A stretch of 28,413 nt of DNA from Spirochaetaceae bacterium UBA6243 (GCA_002441395.1 DJVZ01000048.1:1-28413); one strand, 5' to 3'. Numbered from the stretch's first letter, positions 1 to 7,136 are shown. Translations and numbers: made by a program. Notes: generated from the sequence alone by a model not told the origin.

Positions 1-1029
1 GTAAAAGTCGGTGTCGCGGGCTATGGCGTGATTGGGCAGCGTCTGGCGGACGGGGTGGCGCTGCAGGGGGATATGGAGCTGGTGGGGGTGGCGGACGTGG
101 CGCCGACGCTGTCGGTGCGGGCGCTGCGGGAGAAAGGCATGCCCTACAAGTTCTTCCTTGCCGCGCCCGACAAGCGCGAGGAGCTGGAGAAGGCGGGCAT
201 TCCCATCTCGGGCAGCCTCGAAGACTTAGTCCAGCGGGTGGACGTGATGCTGGACGCGACGAGCGCGGGGGTAGGAGCGAAGAATAGAGCGCTGTACGAG
301 AAGTACGGCAAGAAGGGCATCTTTCAGGGTGGGGAGAAGAACTCGGTGGCGGATGTGTTCTTCCACGGGTACGCGAACTATGAGAAGGGCCTCGGTGCCC
401 AGTTTCTGAAGCTGACGAGCTGCAATACGACGGGCCTCATCCGGGCGGTGGACTGTCTGGACAGGAAGGTGGGGGTGGAGAAGGTGGCGATCACGATCAT
501 CCGGCGAGTGGCGGATCCGGGGGACTATCACCGGGGGTTGACGAACGCGCTGCAGATTGACAAGGCGCCGAGCCACCAGGCCCTGGATTTGATGACGATC
601 ATGCCGCAGGTGGAGGCGACGGGGATCTTGGTGCACACGCCGGTGACGCACGGGCACATCATCACGGTGGTGGCGACGCCGAAGAAATCGGTGAGTCCGG
701 AGAATGTGATTGAGTTTTTCCGTGAGCATCCGAGGATTCGGGTGGTATCGCTGGCGGAAGGGTTTCTGGGGAACGCGAGTCTGTTCCGGTATGCGAGGGA
801 TCTTGGGAATCCGCGGGGCGACATGTACGAGATTGCGGCGTGGGAAGATTCGGTGGTGATGAGTGGGAAAGATGTCATGTTTGCGATCAACATTCCGCAG
901 GAAGCGGTGGTGATACCGGAGAACATGGATGGGGTGCGGGCGTGCATGAGGATGGAGGAAGACCGGATTGAGGCGACGGACACGACGAACAGGTACCTCG
1001 GCATTGGCAAGTGGCGGAATCTCGGCTGA
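1..1029 (+). CDS. Type II (archaeal-type) glyceraldehyde-3-phosphate dehydrogenase, 5'-partial
   Basis: Phosphorylating GAPDH of the archaeal class: oxidises glyceraldehyde-3-phosphate to 1,3-bisphosphoglycerate with NAD(P)+ in the cytoplasmic triose pathway. The frame is open from base 1 and begins inside the Rossmann loop (VKVGVAGYGVIG), so only the initiator region is missing. Visible family marks in window numbering are GGEK (110-113), the catalytic cysteine motif SCNTTGL (Cys141), RRVADPGD, and the C-terminal PEN-D-RA-M-MEED block. The total of about 343 residues fits archaeal GAPDH. It is not the usual bacterial GapA, which carries SCTTN. Codon use is rich in GGG and GTG and differs from the genes just downstream, which may reflect transfer. 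A terminator follows 18 bases after the stop, so this is the end of its transcript. Confidence 0.93.
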   Translation, partial: VKVGVAGYGVIGQRLADGVALQGDMELVGVADVAPTLSVRALREKGMPYKFFLAAPDKREELEKAGIPISGSLEDLVQRVDVMLDATSAGVGAKNRALYEKYGKKGIFQGGEKNSVADVFFHGYANYEKGLGAQFLKLTSCNTTGLIRAVDCLDRKVGVEKVAITIIRRVADPGDYHRGLTNALQIDKAPSHQALDLMTIMPQVEATGILVHTPVTHGHIITVVATPKKSVSPENVIEFFREHPRIRVVSLAEGFLGNASLFRYARDLGNPRGDMYEIAAWEDSVVMSGKDVMFAINIPQEAVVIPENMDGVRACMRMEEDRIEATDTTNRYLGIGKWRNLG

Positions 1030-1047
1030 GCCAAGCGACATCGGACA

Positions 1048-1104
1048 GCCGCGATGGGGGACGCGCCACGCAGGCTTCAAGTCACCCCCGTGGCGGCTTT
1101 TTTT
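1048..1104 (+). terminator. Rho-independent terminator after the GAPDH gene
   Basis: A stem with arms GCCGC..GGGGG (1048-1060) and CCCCC..GCGGC (1084-1097) has a small internal mismatch and a loop of about 22 bases. Seven T follow at 1098-1104. It ends the GAPDH transcript and overlaps the -35 box of the next promoter. Confidence 0.75.
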
Positions 1105-1131
1105 GACCCTTTTGAGTTTTCATGATATAAT
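1103..1131 (+). promoter_or_regulatory. Sigma70 promoter of the trpR-like operon
   Basis: TTGACC (1103-1108), exactly 17 bases, then a perfect TATAAT (1126-1131). The predicted transcription start (about 1138) lies only about two bases before the ATG at 1140, so the mRNA may be leaderless, or translation may begin at the in-frame ATG at 1161, which has AAGAGA upstream. Confidence 0.75.
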
Positions 1132-1139
1132 AAATCAAT

Positions 1140-1484
1140 ATGCCAAGAGATCCTGAACTTATGCGCGCGTGCATTTCGGAAATGTCACAAGCCCTTGAGG
1201 GGGCCGACGCAGCGCTCATCGAACAATTCTTTTATCAGCTTTTTACCGCCGCCGAGGCAGATGAAATGGCAAAGCGCTGGGCGCTCGTCAAAGAGCTCGC
1301 AAAAGGCACGCCGCAGCGCAAAATTGCCGCACAGCTGGGCTTATCGCTTTGCAAAATCACCCGTGGCTCGAGAGAACTGAAAAAACCTGGTTCATCATTC
1401 CGTCGATTGCTCGATAAACTTCCGCCCACATCAGAACACGAGTCATCCGGCTCCTCCCCAAAGCCAGGCATCGCGAAGGCTTAG
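1140..1484 (+). CDS. trpR: TrpR-family transcriptional repressor
   Basis: A 114-residue cytoplasmic DNA-binding protein of the Trp repressor family, whose known members are dimers that bind operators with L-tryptophan as corepressor. Residues 40-92 match the TrpR core. A helix-turn-helix spans about 58-82, with QRKIAAQLG followed by the hallmark KITRGSRELK, corresponding to ITRGSNSLK in E. coli TrpR. The extra 20-residue Ser/Pro-rich tail is not part of the family core. The start at 1140 has no Shine-Dalgarno and almost no leader; Met8 at 1161 is an alternative. The next gene begins 34 bases later and is probably cotranscribed. No trp biosynthetic gene lies in the window, so its target is unknown, and corepressor use is inferred from family only. 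Confidence 0.85.
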   Translation: MPRDPELMRACISEMSQALEGADAALIEQFFYQLFTAAEADEMAKRWALVKELAKGTPQRKIAAQLGLSLCKITRGSRELKKPGSSFRRLLDKLPPTSEHESSGSSPKPGIAKA

Positions 1485-1518
1485 TTCCACACAAACAAGG
1501 CATATTACAGGAAACGCA

Positions 1519-2103
1519 ATGGAAATCCCTCTTAGACTTGTAACTCGCAAAGACGGTTCTCTCTTCTATGGTATCCCGATTTCCTTTCGAATAATGATGG
1601 GGGGAATGCTGGCTTTGATAGGCGGCGCAATCGCGCTTGAGGAATTCCACACAGGTCCCTTGGGATGGATTGCGGTAATTCTGCTTGTTTTAGGCTTTGT
1701 CTATAAAGAAGACTGGCTTTTCGATGCATCAGGCAAAACTATAAGTGGCCTAGTGGGTTTTTATCCGGTGCTCAAGAAAACAAACCTCGCTTTTGAAGAA
1801 GTGGCTTACATCCAGCTCGCGGCCTTTTCCAAGGGGACTGTCCCCGGCAGCCCGGAAGAAAAATCTGCCGACCGCGAAGCATTTAACGAAATGCGAGGCG
1901 ACGTTTCGAGGAGCCAGATGAAGGGCGGTTTCGACATATTCCAAAGAAAAAAACTGTATATCGCAATGTTGATCATTACCAAAAACGAAGAGCATTATTT
2001 GCTCGACATGGTTCCCGCGCGCCGGGCCTCGCGTCTTTCAATTGCGGGCAGGGCACTCGCCGCGCTGATCGGCTGCTCCTTTCTCGAAAATCTGCCGGAG
2101 TGA
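1519..2103 (+). CDS. Hypothetical membrane protein with two N-terminal TM segments
   Basis: I do not recognise a named family. The 194-residue protein has two hydrophobic helices at about 27-45 and 48-65, then a hydrophilic domain with a YIQLAAF strand (about 96-102), a charged linker (about 110-145) and a LYIAMLIITK strand near 153-162. This TM-TM-soluble layout resembles small PH-like bacterial membrane proteins, but that is only an impression. AGGA precedes the ATG by six bases. It sits 34 bases behind the trpR-like gene and probably shares its promoter, so it may be a target or partner of that regulator. Confidence 0.75.
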   Translation: MEIPLRLVTRKDGSLFYGIPISFRIMMGGMLALIGGAIALEEFHTGPLGWIAVILLVLGFVYKEDWLFDASGKTISGLVGFYPVLKKTNLAFEEVAYIQLAAFSKGTVPGSPEEKSADREAFNEMRGDVSRSQMKGGFDIFQRKKLYIAMLIITKNEEHYLLDMVPARRASRLSIAGRALAALIGCSFLENLPE

Positions 2104-2348
2104 TACTGCCCGGACTTCTTCCAGCGTGCGTCATGTGACAAATCATCGATTCACCTAAGGATCAGGGTTTAGTGCTGATATTAGGCATGTGGTACTTCTA
2201 TTAAGGCAAGATCGTAGTCGGTCTTGAGTGCAGGCATCGCCCCGCGATTGCTTCGATACAGACCTCCGTAGTGGTGATAGGACCTTGTCTGTGCGACATC
2301 GTAGTGTGGCGTTACTATACCTGCCGGTGTAATCTGGATCGTATAAAA
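2104..2348. other. Intergenic stretch with a minus-strand coding-like relic
   Basis: No plus-strand gene is visible here. On the minus strand a frame without a good start runs from about 2345 down to a TAA at 2181-2183. It reads like a protein C-terminus, ending KTDYDLALIEVPHA, with SYHHYGGLYRS upstream. I cannot name its family; a decayed mobile-element or host gene end is possible. Its upstream part runs into the AT-rich promoter of dhaL, so the left edge of the catabolic block may have been inserted into or next to it. Confidence 0.3.
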
Positions 2349-2351
2349 ACA

Positions 2352-2404
2352 TTTACTAAATTTTTTAATAAAATATTGCGAACAAACTGAAATGCGTGTA
2401 TACT
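2352..2404 (+). promoter_or_regulatory. Promoter and putative operator of the dhaL unit
   Basis: TTGCGA (2376-2381), 17 bases, TATACT (2399-2404). Directly upstream, positions 2352-2372 form a near-perfect AT-only palindrome built from TTTACTAAA and TTTAATAAA half-sites 12 bases apart. The same arrangement precedes the promoter at 5247-5275, which suggests a shared regulator, most simply the LacI protein at 4096-5121. It could instead be an UP element. Confidence 0.7.
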
Positions 2405-2450
2405 GGGTCCGAGAGGGGAATCCTTAGGGTTCCTCTGGAAGGAGCATTGG

Positions 2451-3083
2451 ATGAAGACAAGGGCAGATGCCCAGGATATCGTGCGACTGCTGGATATGGC
2501 CGCTGCTGCCATGGCTGCAAGCAGGCCACAGCTCATCGAACTTGACAGTGTCATAGGCGACGGTGATCTTGGCATCACCATGGAGAAAGGCTTTGCGGCA
2601 GCAGCAGCCATCGCGCATGCCTCCGCGGAGCTGGAGCCGGGGGTTATTCTCATGAAGGCGGGCATGGAAATCGTGAAAGTAGCCCCCTCTACCATGGGAA
2701 CCCTGATGGGTACCGGTCTCATGCGGGGAGGCAAAGCAGTAATGGGCAAGCCACAGCTTACCGTCGCGGATATGGCAGCCTTTCTCCGCGCTTTTCTCTC
2801 CGGCGTGATGGAGCGCGGCAAGGCCAAGCCTGGGGAAAAGACGATTGTGGACGTGCTCATCCCTGCGGTCAATGCCATGGAAGCCTATTCTGGCGAAGAC
2901 CTAGCACAGGCCTGGGCCGAGGCAGAGCGAGGCGCAGCTGAAGGAGTCGAAACGACGAAGCAGATGATTTCTCAGCATGGAAAGGCCGCGGTCTTCCGGG
3001 AGAAAACCCGAGGTCTGCAGGATCCTGGGGGAGCTGCTGTCTTCGCTCTGATTTCGGCCTGTCACACAAGTTTCGCCGCCTGA
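2451..3083 (+). CDS. dhaL: Dihydroxyacetone kinase subunit L (DhaL) family
   Basis: Nucleotide-binding subunit of a dihydroxyacetone-type kinase: it holds the phosphoryl group for transfer to the substrate bound covalently on DhaK. The 210 residues fit DhaL. The Mg-binding aspartates stand in DSVIGDGDLG (Asp32, Asp37, Asp39), the nucleotide loop is STMGT (80-84), and the C-terminal DPGGAAV block is at 191-197. The usual GDGDHG reads GDGDLG and the usual GGSSGP-like loop reads APSTMG, so this is a diverged member. AAGGAG lies six bases before the ATG. Its DhaK partner is 6 kb away in the second unit (9275), and no DhaM phosphotransferase gene is present, so the phosphate donor (ATP or a PTS protein encoded elsewhere) is open. 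Confidence 0.88.
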   Translation: MKTRADAQDIVRLLDMAAAAMAASRPQLIELDSVIGDGDLGITMEKGFAAAAAIAHASAELEPGVILMKAGMEIVKVAPSTMGTLMGTGLMRGGKAVMGKPQLTVADMAAFLRAFLSGVMERGKAKPGEKTIVDVLIPAVNAMEAYSGEDLAQAWAEAERGAAEGVETTKQMISQHGKAAVFREKTRGLQDPGGAAVFALISACHTSFAA

Positions 3084-3130
3084 TGCGAGAACATACCTGT
3101 CAATTGGAGTGTATTATAATAGGAGAAAAT

Positions 3131-4027
3131 ATGGAAAAGATGCATGGCGTCATCACCGCGATGGTGACGCCGTTCACTGCGGACGACCAGGTGGATGTCG
3201 CGACACTTAGGGCGTACACCGAGTATCTGATAGAAAAGGGTGTGCACTGCCTTTACCCTTGTGGCACCACGGGCGAAATGCTCAAAATGTCCACAGAAGA
3301 GCGAAAACTCGTCGCCGAGACGGTTATCGAACAGACGGCGGGGCGCATACCGGTCTTTGTCCATGTCGGCGCCATGACAACTTTCCAGACCATCGAGCTG
3401 GCTCAACATGCCGCTTCAATAAGGGCGGCGGGTATCGGCGTGGTCACTCCGCAGTTTTTTTCGACGACCGACCGTGAAATGGAGGAATATTTCGTGGCGG
3501 TGGCCACCAGCGTCCCAGTCGACTTTCCGGTGTACCTTTACTGTATCCCCCAGTGTGCGGGCAACGACATCCAGCCGGCGCTGGTGGACAGAATCGTCGC
3601 CCGAACAACCAATGTCGTAGGCGTGAAATACAGCTATCCCGACTTTATCCGCGTCAAGAAATATCTTTTGTGCAACGGCGGCGACTTCGATGTCGTGGTC
3701 GGAACCGACCGACTCTTTTTGCCCGCCCTCGCCATGGGCTGCGTGGGCACAGTGTCCGGATGCTCAAACTGCGGACCTGAACCCTTTGTGGAAGTGTACT
3801 CCAAGTACCTCGCAGGAGATATTTTGAGCGCAAGAAAGGCCCAAGAACAGGCAAACGTGGTCTGCGAGATCACCAAAAATGGCGCCAATATGGCCATGTT
3901 CAAGGCGGCGATGGCGCACCACGGCCTTCCCCTCGGGCACATGAGGGCCCCGGCTCTGGATCTTATGCCAGAGGAATGCGCCGATCTCTACCGGAAGCTG
4001 GACGAGTACCACAGCCTGTACAACTGA
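3131..4027 (+). CDS. DapA/N-acetylneuraminate lyase family aldolase
   Basis: A TIM-barrel class I lyase of the dihydrodipicolinate synthase/NAL superfamily. These enzymes form a Schiff base between a lysine and pyruvate or another 2-oxoacid to cleave, condense or dehydrate sugar-acid substrates. It is 298 residues, normal for the family. GTTGE is at 45-49, the catalytic tyrosine at Tyr137 (YCIP), and the Schiff-base lysine at Lys166 in GVKYS. I start at 3131 because AGGAG is five bases upstream; an in-frame ATG at 3083 overlaps the dhaL stop (TGATG) but adds 16 residues unlike the family. True lysine biosynthesis is unlikely given the neighbours (DhaL, LacI, Tct). A sugar-acid lyase or dehydratase is more probable, substrate unknown. 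Confidence 0.87.
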   Translation: MEKMHGVITAMVTPFTADDQVDVATLRAYTEYLIEKGVHCLYPCGTTGEMLKMSTEERKLVAETVIEQTAGRIPVFVHVGAMTTFQTIELAQHAASIRAAGIGVVTPQFFSTTDREMEEYFVAVATSVPVDFPVYLYCIPQCAGNDIQPALVDRIVARTTNVVGVKYSYPDFIRVKKYLLCNGGDFDVVVGTDRLFLPALAMGCVGTVSGCSNCGPEPFVEVYSKYLAGDILSARKAQEQANVVCEITKNGANMAMFKAAMAHHGLPLGHMRAPALDLMPEECADLYRKLDEYHSLYN

Positions 4028-4039
4028 TTTCGCCATTCA

Positions 4040-4048
4040 TGGTATAAT
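4040..4048 (+). promoter_or_regulatory. Extended -10 promoter for the lacI-type gene
   Basis: TGGTATAAT (4040-4048) is a consensus extended -10 element with no good -35. It would start transcription near 4055, giving the regulator its own promoter in addition to readthrough from dhaL-dapA. Confidence 0.55.
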
Positions 4049-4053
4049 GATTT

Positions 4054-4076
4054 CCCACAGGCGAGCTGCCTGTGGG
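4054..4076 (+). promoter_or_regulatory. Perfect 9-bp inverted repeat at the start of the lacI transcript
   Basis: CCCACAGGC (4054-4062) and GCCTGTGGG (4068-4076) flank a five-base loop, right at the predicted transcription start and 10 bases before the GGAGG. No T-tract follows, so it is not a terminator. It may be an autoregulatory operator or a 5' mRNA stem. Confidence 0.5.
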
Positions 4077-4095
4077 GGCGTCTCTGGAGGATATC

Positions 4096-5121
4096 TTGGG
4101 AAAAATAACGAGCAGGGATATCGCCAAGCTGGCCGGAGTCTCAGTCTCGACAGTCTCTATCGTAATGAACAGGAAGAGTGGCGTAAGCGACGAAACGCGT
4201 GAGCGGGTACTGAATATCCTCGCCGAAAACGGAATATTCCCTCATGGGAACGCCCAGGGCGGAGGTGGAGGAATAATCAGATTCTGTAAGATTGCCAAGC
4301 ATGGGCATATCATCAACAACAGGCACACCGTCTTCATCGCGGACTATATCGACGGAATCGTGGAGGCGGCCAAGAGTTTCAACTACACCGTCGAATTTGC
4401 CACCTTCAATATGGCACCCATCGCCGAGATTGTGGACAACCTTCGAAGCTCTCATGGCCTGGCCGGTTGCATAATTCTCGCCACCGAACTGTCCGAGGAA
4501 GACATAGCTAAATTTTCCACGATTTCAATGCCTGTCATTTTCCTGGACGCAATGTTCCAATATCTGCCGGGAGCCTTCGTGACCATGGACAACTATGGCA
4601 TGGTGTACGATGTGCTCCGCTACCTCCAGACTCAAGGGCATCGCCGCATCGGCATGCTCGCGGCAGAAGGTGGAAGCAATTTTCAGTGCCGACGTCTCGC
4701 GTTCGTCCAGGGGATGAAAGAACTGGGACTTGAGCTCGACGAGAAGTTGATGTTCATCCTCAACAGTACCCACTCTGGCTCCTACGAGGATATGAAAGCG
4801 GTGCTCGACCACAGAGGCTTCGAGCCCCCCGTGGCCTTCTTCGCCTGCAACGATATGGTGGCCATAGGAGCAGTCCGGGCCCTTCGAGAATATCATCTGA
4901 GAGTGCCCGAGGATGTATCCATAGTGGGTTTCGATGACTTGCCGGCCTCTTCCCTCGTGTCTCCTGCATTGACTTCCATGTCGGTCCCCAAACGAGAGAT
5001 TGGCATGCAGGGAGTCCGCATGCTCGTCGACCGCATCTCGGGCCAATGTCAGCTGCGCAGCGAGCGCTGCGTTCTGGGAGGCAGCCTCGTCATTCGCTCC
5101 AGCGTGCAACAGGCCTCCTGA
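4096..5121 (+). CDS. LacI-family transcriptional regulator
   Basis: A DNA-binding regulator whose C-terminal periplasmic-binding-like domain senses a small ligand. The N-terminal helix-turn-helix is TSRDIAKLAGVSVSTVSIVM (about 5-24), followed by the hinge region (VSDETRERV) and a full ligand-binding domain containing FACNDMVAIGAVRAL and VSIVGFDD. I place the start at TTG 4096, five bases after a strong GGAGG (4086-4090). This gives the canonical short LacI N-terminus; the upstream GTG at 4072 would add eight odd residues. At 341 residues it is normal length. Lying between the dhaL-dapA unit and the rraA-tct-dhaK unit, it is the likely local regulator of both. The ligand is unknown, probably the imported acid or a cleavage product. 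Confidence 0.92.
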   Translation: MGKITSRDIAKLAGVSVSTVSIVMNRKSGVSDETRERVLNILAENGIFPHGNAQGGGGGIIRFCKIAKHGHIINNRHTVFIADYIDGIVEAAKSFNYTVEFATFNMAPIAEIVDNLRSSHGLAGCIILATELSEEDIAKFSTISMPVIFLDAMFQYLPGAFVTMDNYGMVYDVLRYLQTQGHRRIGMLAAEGGSNFQCRRLAFVQGMKELGLELDEKLMFILNSTHSGSYEDMKAVLDHRGFEPPVAFFACNDMVAIGAVRALREYHLRVPEDVSIVGFDDLPASSLVSPALTSMSVPKREIGMQGVRMLVDRISGQCQLRSERCVLGGSLVIRSSVQQAS

Positions 5122-5210
5122 CCTGTCTACCGGACATCCGCAAGTACCTCTTTTATCGTGGCGTGCCGGCCCGCCCGGGAGAAAACGCGTTCGAACAATG
5201 CGGATTTTGC

Positions 5211-5275
5211 TTAGTAATAATTTAGTAAAATTTATATAAATTTTTCTTGCAAGATTCGGAAAACGGGTGTATCCT
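5211..5275 (+). promoter_or_regulatory. Promoter and putative operator of the rraA-tct-dhaK operon
   Basis: TTGCAA (5247-5252), 17 bases, TATCCT (5270-5275). Upstream, TTAGTAA occurs twice, 11 bases apart (5211 and 5222), within an AT-only stretch to 5245. TTTAGTAAA at 5221-5229 begins 26 bases before the -35; the related TTTACTAAA in front of dhaL begins 24 bases before its -35. Shared architecture suggests co-regulation. Confidence 0.7.
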
Positions 5276-5295
5276 GCATTTACAGGAGGTTGTTG

Positions 5296-6039
5296 ATGCT
5301 CAGTCATTCTGACTTACTGAAACTGAAACGGTGGAACACACCGACTATATACAACGGATGGGAGGCTGTCACCAAGGAGGATCGTCTCAGCGTACGCTGC
5401 AACCGCGAGGAAACTCATGACTTTATGCCTCAGATGGGCAGCATGGTGGGTTACGCTGTCACGGTACTCTTTGAGCCCAGCAACAAGATTCATTACGACG
5501 ACAGTGCGCGCAAGTGGTCCGAGTATCGCAGGTATGTGGCTTCGGTATCGGGGCCGAAAATCGTGGTGCTCCAGGACCTGGATTCACCCAAGCACATCAT
5601 CGGCTCTTTCTGGGGAGAGGTGTGCTCGAATATGCACAAGGCCTTGGGCTGTGTGGGCACTATCACCGATGGCGCGGTCCGTGACATCGATGAAATGACC
5701 AACGCAGGTTTTAAGGCGATAGCCAGGCGGCTCTGCGTAGGACACGCGTACTCGGTGCCGGTTCAGTGGGGCATTCCCGTCACAGTGTACGGCTGCGAGA
5801 TCCAGTCCGGCGATCTGATTCACGCCGACAAGCATGGATTTATCGTCATTCCCGAGGAAGATCAGGCCTACCTCCTTGAAGCTGTGGCGTATATGGATGG
5901 CAACGAGTGTCTCACCACCATCCGTGCCGCCCGAGAGAGCGCGGGCAAGTCTTTGTCTGAGGTGTGCCGATCGCTCGACGGGGCGAACGCGGAATTCGCG
6001 CGCAACACCGCCGAGTTCAAAAAATCTATAGGACGCTGA
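5296..6039 (+). CDS. RraA / HMG-CHA aldolase family protein
   Basis: A member of the RraA fold family, which includes class II divalent-metal 4-hydroxy-4-methyl-2-oxoglutarate / 4-carboxy-4-hydroxy-2-oxoadipate aldolases that cut tertiary-alcohol 2-oxoacids to pyruvate, as well as the RNase E inhibitor RraA. The 247-residue protein carries the aldolase active-site stretch: a GSFWGEV loop (103-109), then ALGCVGTITDGAVRD (116-130), where Arg129 and Asp130 correspond to the catalytic Arg and metal Asp. That favours an aldolase rather than an RNase regulator. ATG 5296 is chosen for AGGAGG six bases before it; two TTG codons lie just upstream. It is the first gene of the unit encoding the Tct transporter, DhaK and a second aldolase. 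Confidence 0.85.
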   Translation: MLSHSDLLKLKRWNTPTIYNGWEAVTKEDRLSVRCNREETHDFMPQMGSMVGYAVTVLFEPSNKIHYDDSARKWSEYRRYVASVSGPKIVVLQDLDSPKHIIGSFWGEVCSNMHKALGCVGTITDGAVRDIDEMTNAGFKAIARRLCVGHAYSVPVQWGIPVTVYGCEIQSGDLIHADKHGFIVIPEEDQAYLLEAVAYMDGNECLTTIRAARESAGKSLSEVCRSLDGANAEFARNTAEFKKSIGR

Positions 6040-6148
6040 GAGGCGCGTTTGTCTCAACACCTGAACATCGGTGAAGCATGGGAAATGGGCAGGAACACGT
6101 ACGGTCGCAAGATCGGCCTTTCCAGCCTAAATAATAGTGGAGGTTCGT

Positions 6149-7096
6149 ATGAGAAGAAGAATCTTTCTCACTCTGTTGGTCCTCCTGGCAGTGGGATCCG
6201 CGTTTGCGCAGGCTAAATATCCCACCAAGCAGATCAACATCGTTGTCGGAGCATCCGCAGGCGGCACTTCCGACACTGTGACCCGGTTCCTCGCGAAGGA
6301 CATCGAAGCCCAGCTCGGAGTCCCAGTCGTCGTAACCGACAAGCCAGGTGGATCATGCTCCGTAGCATTTGAGTATATGGCGGCGCAGAAGCCCGATGGC
6401 TATCACCTCATGTACATGCCGGTCGAGAGCGCCATGGTCAAGGCAATGGGCTTCACCCAGCTTGAGCCTAAATCGGTGAGGTACTTTGCCCACGCGATGT
6501 TCTTGCCCGCCACGGTCACTGTCAACTCCAAGAGCCCCTGGAAAACCTTCAACGACCTGATCGCCTATGCGAAAGCAAACCCTGGAAAGGTAACAGTGGG
6601 CAACTCCGGCACCGGCTCCATCTGGCATTTCGCAGCAGTGGGTATCGAGCAGGTCTGCGGCGTGACCTTCAACCACGTACCATTTGATGGAGGAGCCGCT
6701 GCGGCGACCGCGGTCATGGGTGGCCACGTCGATGTCGCCACTGTGGCTCCCGGCGAGGTTCTGGCTGGCGTCAAGGGCGGCTATCTCCGGGTGCTCGCGA
6801 TTGTCGATACCAAACGCTCTGCCCTGTATCCCGATGTTCCCTGTTTCAAAGAACTTGGCTACGACGTAAAGATCCTCGCGTGGGGCGCGTTTGCGGCACC
6901 TGCTGGGACACCGGACAGTGTCATCTCCGTGCTAGAAGCTGCTTTTAGCAAAGCCATCCAGTCCCAAGGTTTTCAGGATCTGTGCGTAAAGTACGGCTTT
7001 ACTCCTGGATACATGGATGCGAAGGATGCCCAGGCTTTTGCCGAATCGCAGGCCAGGTGGTATCAGGAAGAAGTACCTAAGCTGAAACTTAAATAA
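6149..7096 (+). CDS. tctC: Tripartite tricarboxylate transporter substrate-binding protein (TctC/Bug)
   Basis: Periplasmic receptor of the Tct system; it captures a carboxylate and delivers it to the TctA/TctB membrane complex. A clear signal peptide (MRRRIF, then a hydrophobic core) ends AFA-QA, with cleavage after residue 20. The Bug-family pattern follows: INIVVGASAGGTSDTVTR, then QLGVPVVVTDKPGG, then KPDGY. The 315 residues fit the family. Start ATG 6149 has GGAGG five bases upstream; the GTG at 6137 would spoil the signal peptide. It is the second gene of the operon. Bug ligands range over citrate, aromatic acids and sugar acids, so the substrate cannot be read off. Confidence 0.94.
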   Translation: MRRRIFLTLLVLLAVGSAFAQAKYPTKQINIVVGASAGGTSDTVTRFLAKDIEAQLGVPVVVTDKPGGSCSVAFEYMAAQKPDGYHLMYMPVESAMVKAMGFTQLEPKSVRYFAHAMFLPATVTVNSKSPWKTFNDLIAYAKANPGKVTVGNSGTGSIWHFAAVGIEQVCGVTFNHVPFDGGAAAATAVMGGHVDVATVAPGEVLAGVKGGYLRVLAIVDTKRSALYPDVPCFKELGYDVKILAWGAFAAPAGTPDSVISVLEAAFSKAIQSQGFQDLCVKYGFTPGYMDAKDAQAFAESQARWYQEEVPKLKLK

Positions 7097-7110
7097 GCCA
7101 CAGCATGAAT

Positions 7111-7136
7111 ATGCCGGGCCTGAAAAGGTCCGGCAT
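7111..7136 (+). promoter_or_regulatory. Intercistronic hairpin between tctC and tctB
   Basis: ATGCCGGGCCT and AGGTCCGGCAT form an 11-bp stem (one G-U pair) capped by a GAAA tetraloop, 14 bases after the tctC stop. Only two T follow, so it looks like an mRNA-stabilising or partial-attenuation stem that lets the binding protein be made in excess. The rest of 7137-7302 holds nothing I recognise. Confidence 0.6.

Noticed and set aside
2315..2878. Minus-strand frame opposite dhaL
   Set aside because: Antisense of dhaL; Ser/Pro/Arg-rich with no family features.
3115..3120. TATAAT just before the DapA-family gene as a promoter
   Set aside because: No -35 at the right distance, and a start there would remove the ribosome site.
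3083..3130. Upstream start for the DapA-family gene overlapping the dhaL stop (TGATG)
   Set aside because: The 16 added residues do not fit the family, and AGGAG stands five bases before the ATG at 3131.
4054..4076. Inverted repeat as a terminator for the dhaL-dapA transcript
   Set aside because: No T-tract follows on the plus strand.
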